Assembly (NCBI GenBank): GCA_016201105.1
Contig: JACQDN010000034.1
Location: forward strand, 1-51,292
Direction: 5' to 3'
Length of the DNA: 51,292 nt
Origin: Pseudomonadota bacterium
GTDB taxonomy: Bacteria; Pseudomonadota; Alphaproteobacteria; Micropepsales; Micropepsaceae
Both the position numbers and the translations under genes were made by a program. The notes below the pieces were generated by a model. The model was not told where the DNA came from. It worked only from the letters and a program-made list of their open reading frames with translations, and did not search any database. Below are positions 16,645 through 23,667 of the stretch, piece by piece (position 1 is the stretch's first letter; every line of letters starts with the position of its first letter).

Positions 16645-16823
16645 TACCCTCCCCTTGAGGGAGGGTCGAAATTTTCTGCGAACGTAGTGAGCAGGAAATT
16701 TCGGGGAGGGGTCATGCCGCGGCCTTCCTCACAAGCATGATATCGGTGCCCTGAACTCAGCGGGCACGGCATGACCCCTCCCCGAAGCGCTTCGCGCTTC
16801 GACCCTCCCTCAAGGGGAGGGTA
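16645..16823. repeat. Two family A repeats in inverted orientation
   Basis: 16645-16711 (taccctccccttgagggagg... ending ggaaatttcggggagg) and 16775-16823 (cctccccgaagcgcttcgcg... ending ggggagggta) face each other around a 63-base unrelated centre that itself holds tcatgccg and cggcatga. The whole block forms one long imperfect inverted repeat, filling the space between a DsrE-like gene and the WYL regulator. Confidence 0.8.
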
Positions 16824-16828
16824 GTTTT

Positions 16829-17587
16829 CTACTCCACCAGCTCGCCCATCGGTGCCGATGGGCTTTCCAGCGCGTGGCGTTTCCCGCGCGGGCCGTGGCG
16901 CAGGCATTCGGCTTCCATCTCCTTTGTCCACATCGAGCGCAGTTTGGCGCGCGGGGTCGGACAGCGGACGTCGAGAAATTCCGCCTCGAGCACGCGGTCG
17001 GTGCGGAAATGGCGAAAGCCTTTGCGCAGCTCGCACCAGCCGACGATGAGGCGCACAGCGTCCCAATAGCTGACCGCGATCGGCCAGATGACACGGCGGC
17101 TCTCCAGATTGTTCTCGTCGCGATAGGTGAGCGCGATCTTGCCTTGCGCGCGGATCGAGGTGCGCACGCGCGCCATGTCGATAGAGTCGATCGGATTGAC
17201 GTGATGGTCCGACGCAGAAAGCGCCGGCTCCATCAGCAGCGGGCGCAGATGCTCGGGCACCACCGCGCCGATTTTCGCCATCAGATCGCCGGCCGCTCGT
17301 TTGAGCGTGGTGTCGGCGCGCGCCATCACCCATTGCACGCCCAGCATCGCCGCTTCGATCTCGTCGGGCGTCAGCATCAAGGGTGGCATGTCGAAGCCGC
17401 CTTCCAGCACGTAGCCCATGCCGGCTTCGCCGCGGATGGGAACCCGCTCCGCCATCAGTTGCGCGATGTCGCGATAGATGGTGCGGATGGAGGTTTCCAT
17501 TTCCTCGGCGATTTCGGCGGCCGTGGTGGGACGCCGACGGCGCCTGAGGATCTGGATGATGCGGAAAAGCCTGTCTGCCCGTCTCAT
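16829..17587 (-). CDS. WYL-domain transcriptional regulator (YafY-like)
   Basis: A 252-residue regulator. The N-terminal HTH (RADRLFRIIQILRRRRRPTTAAEIAEEM followed by IRTIYRDIAQLMAERVPI) is DeoR-like; the WYL domain covers roughly residues 125-220 (ALTYRDENNLESRRVIWPIAVSYW and LIVGWCELRKGFRHFRTDRV). Such proteins sense ligands or nucleic acid and often regulate adjacent genes. The ATG at 17587 or 17599 may be used. It is transcribed divergently from a GST-like gene across a 40-bp dyad, which is the likely control site. Confidence 0.88.
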   Translation of the reverse strand: MRRADRLFRIIQILRRRRRPTTAAEIAEEMETSIRTIYRDIAQLMAERVPIRGEAGMGYVLEGGFDMPPLMLTPDEIEAAMLGVQWVMARADTTLKRAAGDLMAKIGAVVPEHLRPLLMEPALSASDHHVNPIDSIDMARVRTSIRAQGKIALTYRDENNLESRRVIWPIAVSYWDAVRLIVGWCELRKGFRHFRTDRVLEAEFLDVRCPTPRAKLRSMWTKEMEAECLRHGPRGKRHALESPSAPMGELVE

Positions 17588-17600
17588 GGTTCCCAACATG

Positions 17601-17640
17601 CTGCCATACTGCTGACACCATGCTGTCAGGAGCGTGGCAG
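17601..17640. promoter_or_regulatory. 40-bp nested dyad between WYL regulator and GST gene
   Basis: ctgcca-N5-ctgaca-N6-tgtcag-N5-tggcag is symmetrical about 17620.5 with both pairs of half-sites perfect. Each strand reads CTGACA-N17-TGGCAG, so the same bases could form weak -35/-10 elements for divergent promoters and a two-site operator. Confidence 0.65.
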
Positions 17641-17674
17641 TAAGGAAAGAGCCAACGCCTTGAGGAGAATGTCC

Positions 17675-18379
17675 ATGATCGTGCTTTACGGCTTCGGCCC
17701 GCTGTTCCACCTTCCCGACCCCAGCCCCTTTGTGATGAAGACCGAAGTGCAGCTGAAGATGGCGGGCGTGCGCTACGCCAGGGAGCGCGCGGCGCCGCCG
17801 AGCGCGCCCAAGGGGAAGATTCCCTATATCGACGACGCCGGGCAAAAAATCGGCGATTCCACGTTCATCCGCGCCCATATCGAGGAGACCCGCGGTCTCA
17901 ATCTCGATCGCGGCCTCAGCGCCGATGAGCGCGCGCGGGCCTGGGCGGTGGAGCGGATGCTGGAGGACCATTTCTATTTCGCGCTGCTGCATTTCCGCTG
18001 GATGATCGAGGAGAATTTCGCCAAGGGCCCGGCCCTATTCTTCAAGGGCGCGCCCGACAGCGTGCGCGACGGAGCGCGCGAACGGGTCAAGCAGAATCTG
18101 TATCTGCACGGGTTGGGGCGGCATACCGACGCCGAGATCGTCAAGCTGGCGTCGCGGTCGCTGGCGAGTCTGGCGGCGACCTTGAACGGCAAGCCCTATC
18201 TCTTCGGCAACGAGCCTTCAGGCGCGGATGCAACCGCTTTCGGCATGCTGGCGGGAATCCTCACGCCCTTCTTCGACACGCCGCTGCGCGATGCGGCACT
18301 CGGCCAGAAGAATCTTGTCGCCTACAGCGAGCGGATGATGGAACGGTATTATCCGGAGTTCGTGCGGCAGGCGGCTTGA
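17675..18379 (+). CDS. FAXC/metaxin-like glutathione S-transferase (copy 1)
   Basis: A 234-residue GST-fold protein of the failed-axon-connections/metaxin type. The N-terminal part has IVLYGFGP...LPDPSPFVMKTEVQLKMAG, then the signature PKGKIPYIDD and IGDSTFIRAHIEE; the C-terminal helical domain ends SGADATAFGMLAGIL...YSERMMERYYPEF. An ATG at 17669 is also in frame, but 17675 has better spacing from GAGGAGA. It is divergent from the WYL regulator, probably its target, and is paralogous to 18633-19343. Confidence 0.86.
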   Translation: MIVLYGFGPLFHLPDPSPFVMKTEVQLKMAGVRYARERAAPPSAPKGKIPYIDDAGQKIGDSTFIRAHIEETRGLNLDRGLSADERARAWAVERMLEDHFYFALLHFRWMIEENFAKGPALFFKGAPDSVRDGARERVKQNLYLHGLGRHTDAEIVKLASRSLASLAATLNGKPYLFGNEPSGADATAFGMLAGILTPFFDTPLRDAALGQKNLVAYSERMMERYYPEFVRQAA

Positions 18380-18420
18380 GACGAGCCAGAGCAACTGATC
18401 CCAAAGAAAAGAAAATCTCC

Positions 18421-18592
18421 CTCTACCCCGCGAAGCGGGGGAGAGGGTGGGGTGAGGGGGTGTTGAAGTTCGAACACTGGATTCAATCAGTGATGGGAAA
18501 TTGGAATACAACGCGCCTTCAACTTCGATTTCCGCGGCGCGTTGAGACCCCCTCACCCTCTCCCTCTCCCCCAAAGGGGGAGAGGGAGAGGG
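18421..18592. repeat. Intergenic inverted repeat rich in ccctctccc
   Basis: Left arm 18421-18461 (ctctaccccgcgaagcgggg, then gagagggtggggtgaggggg) is complementary to the right arm 18548-18592 (ccccctcaccctctccctct, then cccccaaagggggagagg). An unrelated centre of about 85 bases separates them. It fills most of the gap between the two GST paralogues. Confidence 0.8.
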
Positions 18593-18632
18593 AATGTTAT
18601 GTAGTGGTGGGGGAGGTGATAAGAATTCCCCC

Positions 18633-19343
18633 ATGATCACACTCTACGGTTTCGGTTCCTATTTCGGCCTGCCCGACCAGAGTCCGCTGGTGATGAAGAC
18701 CATGGTACAGTTGACAATGGCGGGGCTTGCTTTCGACGTCTCGGTCACCGGCTACATGAACGCGCCGAAAGGCAAACTGCCCTACATCCGCGACGGCGAA
18801 GAGACGATCGCGGACTCCACCTTCATCCGCAAACATATCGAGACCAAGTACGGCGCGGATCTCGATTCCGGATTGAACGACCTGCAACGCGTGCAGGCCT
18901 GGACGATCGAGCGGATGGTGGAGGATCATCTCTTATGGGCCATCACCTATGTGCGCTGGACGAGGGACGAGAATTACGCCAAGGCCTGTGCGTTGTTCGC
19001 CGCATTTCCGCAAGCGATGCGCGGGTCGCTGGCGGAGCCTTCGCCCAAGCGCATGCTCGACGGTTTGCAGGCGCAAGGGTTTGGCCGTCACAGCGAAGAG
19101 GATGTGACCGAACTCTGCAGCCGCTCGCTCGGCGCGCTATCGACGCATCTGGGCGACAAGGCGTATCTGTTCGGTGAAAGGCCTGCCGGCGTGGACGCGA
19201 CGGCGTTCGGCGTGTTGGCGTGTTTGGGTACGGATGTTTTCGACACGAAGCTGACGCGGAAGGCGCGATCGTTCGCGAATTTGATGGCGTATCGCGAGCG
19301 CATGATGGCCAAGTATTTTCCGGAGTTTGGAGCTAGCGCGTAA
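18633..19343 (+). CDS. FAXC/metaxin-like glutathione S-transferase (copy 2)
   Basis: A 236-residue paralogue of the preceding GST, colinear along its length (ITLYGFGSYFGLPDQSPLVMK; PKGKLPYIRDGEETIADSTF; AGVDATAFGVLACLG; YRERMMAKYFPEF). The ATG at 18633 aligns with the start of copy 1. A GGGAGGTGA lies 13 bases upstream, rather far. The two copies are separated by a repeat element. Confidence 0.86.
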   Translation: MITLYGFGSYFGLPDQSPLVMKTMVQLTMAGLAFDVSVTGYMNAPKGKLPYIRDGEETIADSTFIRKHIETKYGADLDSGLNDLQRVQAWTIERMVEDHLLWAITYVRWTRDENYAKACALFAAFPQAMRGSLAEPSPKRMLDGLQAQGFGRHSEEDVTELCSRSLGALSTHLGDKAYLFGERPAGVDATAFGVLACLGTDVFDTKLTRKARSFANLMAYRERMMAKYFPEFGASA

Positions 19344-19354
19344 CAGGAACTCAT

Positions 19355-19542
19355 TGTCATCCCCGGCGAGCGCAACGCGTATCACGCGTTGCGCGAGGTC
19401 AAGGGGAGCCAGGCCGTGACATCAACTCGATTCAAGAAGAATTGCTCGGTGCGAATTCTCCAGCGCCTAGCAGCTCCCGACCACCTGGTTCCCCTTGACC
19501 TCGCTCCGCCCGCTTTGCGGGCGAAGCTCGCCGGGGATGACA
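19355..19542. repeat. Intergenic inverted repeat beginning tgtcatccccggcgag
   Basis: tgtcatccccggcgagc at the left pairs with ctcgccggggatgaca at 19527-19542. Inside, ggtcaaggggagcc pairs with ggttccccttgacc. It fills the space between convergent genes. Confidence 0.8.
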
Positions 19543-19571
19543 GGGAGTTTTATTTGCTCGCGCTGAAGCAA

Positions 19572-20261
19572 CTATTCCTTCCACGCCGCGAGGATGGGGC
19601 CGGTGCGGCCCTGTTGCAGAAGGACGGCGGATTTCAATCCTTGAGGCGTGGGCGGCAGCGGGAAGGTTTCTTCCGTGCCGTTCCAGACGCCCAGACGCAC
19701 CAGCTCGCGCACGACGTTTCGGTGCGGCAGCGTGCGGCCCGAGTTTTCGCCGCGGGCGATCGGAACCTGCACCGTGCCGGGATTGTAGTGCACCAGCCAG
19801 ACATTGGCCGGGCCGCCCGCACCCGCATGCACCGCCAGCACACCGTTCTCGACATGCAGCAGCGCGGTCGAGGCGCGAACGCTGCGCGCCACGGCGACAT
19901 CCAATTCGGATTTCACCGTGCCCACCAGATCGTCGCGTCCGTTGACGACGATCTGCGGCGTGAAGGCGTTGCTGTGGCCGAGAGCAGTTTCGTAGTCGAC
20001 CTGGCGTTGCGTGAACATCGGCTGGGCGAAGGTGTCTTTCCAGCCGAGGTAATCCCAATAGGTGACGCCGAAGGAGAGCGCGAGCACGTCCGGCCTGTCG
20101 GCCAGCGCCGCGAAATTCGCATTGGCCGGCGGACAGGACGAGCAGCCCTGACTGGTGAAAAGCTCGACCACCGCGAGGCTCGCCAGCGGCGCAGCGGGCG
20201 CTTGCGACGATGCAGCGATGAGCGAAGCCGCCGCGGCCGCGCCAAGTAACAGACGTTTCAT
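19572..20261 (-). CDS. Exported DUF1223 protein (thioredoxin-like)
   Basis: A 229-residue protein with a signal peptide (RLLLGAAAAASLIAASSQAPA) and the DUF1223 domain: VVELFTSQGCSSCPPANANF, GVTYWDYLGWKDTFAQP and TPQIVVNGRDDLVGT. The CSSC motif gives a thioredoxin-like pair, as is usual in this family. It is periplasmic and probably redox-active, role unknown. ATG at 20261 has GGAGGGA just upstream. Confidence 0.88.
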   Translation of the reverse strand: MKRLLLGAAAAASLIAASSQAPAAPLASLAVVELFTSQGCSSCPPANANFAALADRPDVLALSFGVTYWDYLGWKDTFAQPMFTQRQVDYETALGHSNAFTPQIVVNGRDDLVGTVKSELDVAVARSVRASTALLHVENGVLAVHAGAGGPANVWLVHYNPGTVQVPIARGENSGRTLPHRNVVRELVRLGVWNGTEETFPLPPTPQGLKSAVLLQQGRTGPILAAWKE

Positions 20262-20318
20262 GATCCCTCCGGCAAACATGATGGCTGCCCCAGACATTCG
20301 CGGCAAACCACGCTTTCG

Positions 20319-20999
20319 TTACGCCCTGAACAGCCTGAGAAACCGGCGTTCGCCGTCGGGGCTGAAGTGGACGGCGCGGCTTTGCTTGTCGCGGCGGGCC
20401 CAGTGAAGCGCGTAGACGCGGCTGAGCAGCGCTGCGCCGAGGCCGCCGGCCAGGTGATGGCGGCGCATGCTCCAGTCGAGGCATTCCTTGCACAGCGCGC
20501 GGCGTTCGTTCGCGATCGCGTCCAGATCGATGCCGAAGCCGGTAACGAATTTTTCGCCGCGCGGCGTGAGGCGGAGTTTGTCCTCTTTGCCCGCGAGGTG
20601 ACCGGCATTTGCCAGCGCATCGAACATGCGCACGCCCATCTCGCCCGCCAGATGGTCGTAGCAGACGCGCGCCTTGCGAATGAGCGGATCGCTGGGACCG
20701 GTGCGAGTGCGCAAGTGCCCTGCGCGCGCCGCCACGCCCATCATCTTTTCCAGCATCTCGGCGACGTCATGGCCGGAGAGCTTGAAATAGCGATGGCGGC
20801 CCTGCTTCACGCCGGCAATCAAGCCGCCGCTTTCGAGCTTGGAAAGATGCGAGCTTGCCGTCTGCACCGTGACGCCGGCTTCGTTGGCGAGCTCGCTGGC
20901 GGTGAGCGCTTTGCCGCTGAGCAGCGCCGCCAGCATGTTGGCGCGCGCCGGATCGCCGGCCAGCGCCGCGATCGGGGCAATGGTGGGGCCTTCTTTCAT
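20319..20999 (-). CDS. ArsR-family transcriptional regulator
   Basis: A 226-residue winged-helix regulator. The HTH spans residues 10-85 (ALAGDPARANMLAALLSGKALTASELANEAGVTVQTASSHLSKLESGGLI). A longer C-terminal domain has CYDHLAGEMGVRMFDAL and ends LHWARRDKQSRAVHFSPDGERRF; C-x-DHLAG and ECLDWSMRRHHLAGGLGAAL are typical of a group of ArsR proteins with this extension. The ligand is unknown. The ATG at 20999 follows AAAGAAGG. The frame stays open far upstream, but that part overlaps other features. Confidence 0.86.
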   Translation of the reverse strand: MKEGPTIAPIAALAGDPARANMLAALLSGKALTASELANEAGVTVQTASSHLSKLESGGLIAGVKQGRHRYFKLSGHDVAEMLEKMMGVAARAGHLRTRTGPSDPLIRKARVCYDHLAGEMGVRMFDALANAGHLAGKEDKLRLTPRGEKFVTGFGIDLDAIANERRALCKECLDWSMRRHHLAGGLGAALLSRVYALHWARRDKQSRAVHFSPDGERRFLRLFRA

Positions 21000-21088
21000 G
21001 GGGCGGAGTGTAGCGGGGTGTGGGCGACCATAGTTCGATGGTAGTCGAAGTGTTGGTGTGGGGGAAGGGATAGATTCTGCGAGCGCAT

Positions 21089-21269
21089 CTTCCTCCCCCA
21101 CCGTTGCGGGGGAGGTGTCAGACGCGCGCGACAGCGCGCGGATGACGGAGGGGGCGGCGGGAAACTTGACAGACAATCGCGATCTGATTTCTCCGCTACC
21201 GCCACCCCCTCCGTCTTGTCCGAACTTCGTCCGGACAATCCACCTCCCCCGCAACGGCGGAGGAGGAAG
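21089..21269. repeat. Intergenic inverted repeat, family D (copy 1)
   Basis: Starts cttcctcccccaccgttgcg and ends with its complement at 21269. Sub-palindromes inside flank gatgacggaggggg and accccctccgtc. It is the main content of the 300-base gap between the ArsR and NIPSNAP genes. A second copy is at 23484-23661. Confidence 0.82.
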
Positions 21270-21302
21270 CAAACAGCGCGGTGTTTTTGGGAGGAACCTT
21301 TG

Positions 21303-21611
21303 ATGTCCATCGTCTGCCACATCCGTTACGAGATCGATCCGTTCAAGCGCGCGGCGTTTGAGGCGTATGCGCGCCAATGGCTCACCATCATTCCCGCTTG
21401 CGGCGGAGATGTGCTGGGCTATTTCATGCCGCACGAAGGCACCAACAACATCGCCCATGCCATGATCGGCTTCGAGAGCCTGGCGGCGTACGAAGCCTAT
21501 CGCGCGCGGCTCAAAAGCGATGCCGCCGGCAAGGCAAACTTCGAATTCGCCGAACAGGAACGCTTGATCCTGCGCGAGGAGCGCACCTTCCTTCGTCCTG
21601 TGCAAAAATGA
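21303..21611 (+). CDS. NIPSNAP-family protein
   Basis: A 102-residue ferredoxin-like dimeric alpha-beta protein ([23 protein letters not shown] and [26 protein letters not shown]). Members are small proteins of mostly unknown function. The ATG at 21303 has GGGAGGAA 8 bases upstream. It is divergent from the ArsR gene across the family D repeat, which could place it under that regulator's control. Confidence 0.85.
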   Translation: MSIVCHIRYEIDPFKRAAFEAYARQWLTIIPACGGDVLGYFMPHEGTNNIAHAMIGFESLAAYEAYRARLKSDAAGKANFEFAEQERLILREERTFLRPVQK

Positions 21612-21679
21612 TCGCGGTGACCTTGCATCGGCAGTACCGACAGCACTGAGGGTCCCTTGAGGGAGGGTACGACCGCGTC

Positions 21680-23323
21680 CTACTGCGCCGCGATGGCGCC
21701 GGCGTTCTCCAATCGCCAGGCCGGTAGCGTCACGGTCACGCGTGTGCCCTCGCCGGGTTCGCTGATCACTTGCAGGGTGCCGCCGTGGCGCTGCATGAGC
21801 AGATGGGACAGCGGCAGGCCGAGGCCCGCGCCTTCGAACTTTCCGCTCAATCCACTCATTTGGCCACTCATTTGGCCACTCATTTGGCCACTCATTTGGC
21901 CGCTCATTTGGCCATTCGTTTGGCCGTTCGTTTGGCCGTTCTCCACTTGGCCGAAGGGGCGCATGGCCTCCTCGATGTCGGCTTCGCTCATGCCGATTCC
22001 GGTATCGCTGACGCTGATCGCAAGATCGCCGTCGCCGGTCAGGACGCAATCGACGCCGACGCGTCCCTGCCTAGGCGTGAATTTGATGGCATTGGAGAGA
22101 AGATTGATGACGACCTGCTTGATGCGCAGCGGATCGCCGGTCACGCGCGGAAGCTCTTCGGCCAATCTCAGATGCAGCGAAACTTCGGCGCGGCTGGCGC
22201 GCTCGCGGCAGAGGTGAACCGCCTCGCCCACCACTTCTGCGACGGAAAACTTCTCCTCGCGCAATTCCAGGCGGCCCGCCTCGATGCGCGACAATTGGAG
22301 AATGTCGTCGACGATCGCCAGGACCCGCCCCGCCGAGGCGTGAATGTCCTTGGCATATTCCACATATTTGGGATTGCCGATTTCGCCCATGGATTGGCGG
22401 GCGATGATGTCCGAAAAGCCCATGATGGCATTGAGCGGCGCGCGCAATTCGTAGCTCATATTGCCGAGGAAACGCGACTTCGACTTGTTGGCGCGCTGGG
22501 CATCGTCGCGCGCCCGCGCCAACTCCTGCGCAACATCGCGGATGCGCGATTCGCTTTCTTCCGCGCGCTCTTCCGCCCGCGCGCCCGCTCGCGTCACGCG
22601 GCCGATCAGCCAGGTGCCGACCGCAATGGACAAAGCGCTGACCGCCGTGAGCAACACGAGCACTAGCGTCTTGGCCATGCGCGAGGCTTCGCCCATGTGA
22701 AGCGAGAAGTTGCGTTCGTTTTCGGTGAAGCTGCGATCGAGCGAGAAGGCTTGCGTCGCCAGCGCCCACAATTCCGGCTGGGAGCGGCGTTGCCGGATCG
22801 CGGAATCGATGTCGTTCCCGATATGGGTGAGCCTGACGGCGAGCCCGTCTGCGTGGCGCCAATCCTCCACCGCGGCGGCGAAGGGCGACCAGTTGTGGAA
22901 CAGCACAAAGCCCCAGGCGAGACCGGCGACATCGTCGCGCGCATTGAGGCCCGCCAGGAACCCTTGCTCGGATTTCGCGATGTCGCGCGACGAGCCTTCC
23001 AGGGCGGTGCGCGCAGCGTGATCGCCGGCGACGACGCTCATGGCGGAGCGGAAATCGTTCCAGTCGCCTTGTGCGTGGTAATGCGCATAGCGCGTGAGGC
23101 TCAGAACGGCGCGCTTCTGGGCCTTGGACCATTGCGCCTCGCCCGCCGCGTAGGAGCGCAGAATATTGATGACCTCGACGCCCGCGGCTCCGAAACCGGC
23201 GACCAGGAGCTGCGCCGTGAAGAAGATGGCGATCGCCGCGGTCGTGCGGCGCCGCCGGGCCAGCGCCGCGGGGCTGTGCGCGACGCTGCCGCGCTGCAAT
23301 CCAAGTTTTCCGAACCGAAGCAT
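21680..23323 (-). CDS. Histidine-kinase-like membrane protein with Tyr in place of the phospho-acceptor His
   Basis: A 547-residue protein. Two membrane helices (about 27-48 and 217-240) enclose a periplasmic sensor region. The dimerisation domain carries NMSYELRAPLNAI, where the canonical MSHELRTPLN phospho-acceptor His is Tyr291. The ATPase domain is otherwise complete: N-box INLLSNAIKF (around 406-414), G1 DTGIGM (440-445), F-box RPFGQV, and G2 GAGLGLPLS (498-506). Between F-box and G2, the ATP lid contains a repeat of Gly-Gln-Met-Ser and Gly-Gln-Thr-Asn units (about 463-493). It can probably bind ATP but cannot autophosphorylate in the usual way. No response-regulator gene is adjacent. 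Confidence 0.85.
   Translation of the reverse strand: MLRFGKLGLQRGSVAHSPAALARRRRTTAAIAIFFTAQLLVAGFGAAGVEVINILRSYAAGEAQWSKAQKRAVLSLTRYAHYHAQGDWNDFRSAMSVVAGDHAARTALEGSSRDIAKSEQGFLAGLNARDDVAGLAWGFVLFHNWSPFAAAVEDWRHADGLAVRLTHIGNDIDSAIRQRRSQPELWALATQAFSLDRSFTENERNFSLHMGEASRMAKTLVLVLLTAVSALSIAVGTWLIGRVTRAGARAEERAEESESRIRDVAQELARARDDAQRANKSKSRFLGNMSYELRAPLNAIMGFSDIIARQSMGEIGNPKYVEYAKDIHASAGRVLAIVDDILQLSRIEAGRLELREEKFSVAEVVGEAVHLCRERASRAEVSLHLRLAEELPRVTGDPLRIKQVVINLLSNAIKFTPRQGRVGVDCVLTGDGDLAISVSDTGIGMSEADIEEAMRPFGQVENGQTNGQTNGQMSGQMSGQMSGQMSGQMSGLSGKFEGAGLGLPLSHLLMQRHGGTLQVISEPGEGTRVTVTLPAWRLENAGAIAAQ
21852..21935. repeat. 12-bp tandem repeat inside the kinase ATP lid
   Basis: Seven consecutive 12-base units: four identical ccactcatttgg (21852-21899), then ccgctcatttgg, ccattcgtttgg and ccgttcgtttgg. 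In the minus-strand reading frame each unit encodes four residues, Gly-Gln-Met-Ser or Gly-Gln-Thr-Asn. Because 12 is a multiple of 3, changes in copy number keep the frame. Confidence 0.95.
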
Positions 23324-23483
23324 GCCCTGGAGACCCGCTCAAGCAGCGACCTCGCAAATCCAGTTTGCCGCGAACGCGATTGAGAATCCACTAAGCCGGG
23401 GTGAGAGAGCTCAATGACAGGAGCCGAGTTCCGCCGCGCTTTGCCGCGATAGACGCAATTTTGGGGCGGCGTTTACTTTCATT

Positions 23484-23661
23484 CTTCCTCCCCCGCCGTT
23501 GCGGGGGAGGTGGCGCTCGACGCATAGCGTCGAGTGACGGAGGGGGAGGCGGCAGGCGGAAAAGAAGATCGCGATTGTCTTTCTGTTTTCCCACCACCCC
23601 CTCCGTCATCCGCGCGCTGACGCGCGCGTCTGACACCTCCCCCGCACCGGCGGGGGAGGAA
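23484..23661. repeat. Intergenic inverted repeat, family D (copy 2)
   Basis: Ends match those of 21089-21269 (cttcctcccccgccgttgcg and its complement). The centre (gaagatcgcgattgtc) matches the complement of the other copy's centre (gacaatcgcgatctg), so the core is inverted relative to the ends. It is the main content of the gap between the kinase-like gene and the M56 gene. Confidence 0.82.
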
Positions 23662-23667
23662 GTATTC

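Noticed and set aside
16874..17668. Upstream extension of the first FAXC-like GST over the WYL gene
   Set aside because: It is antisense to the regulator and not GST-like; the conserved protein starts at 17675.
21852..21935. Possible CRISPR array
   Set aside because: Units are 12 bp, contiguous and in frame within a gene, with no spacers.
20999..22049. Open upstream extension of the ArsR gene to 22049
   Set aside because: It runs over the family D repeat, the NIPSNAP gene and the kinase 3' end; the ArsR domain starts at 20999 with a ribosome-binding site.
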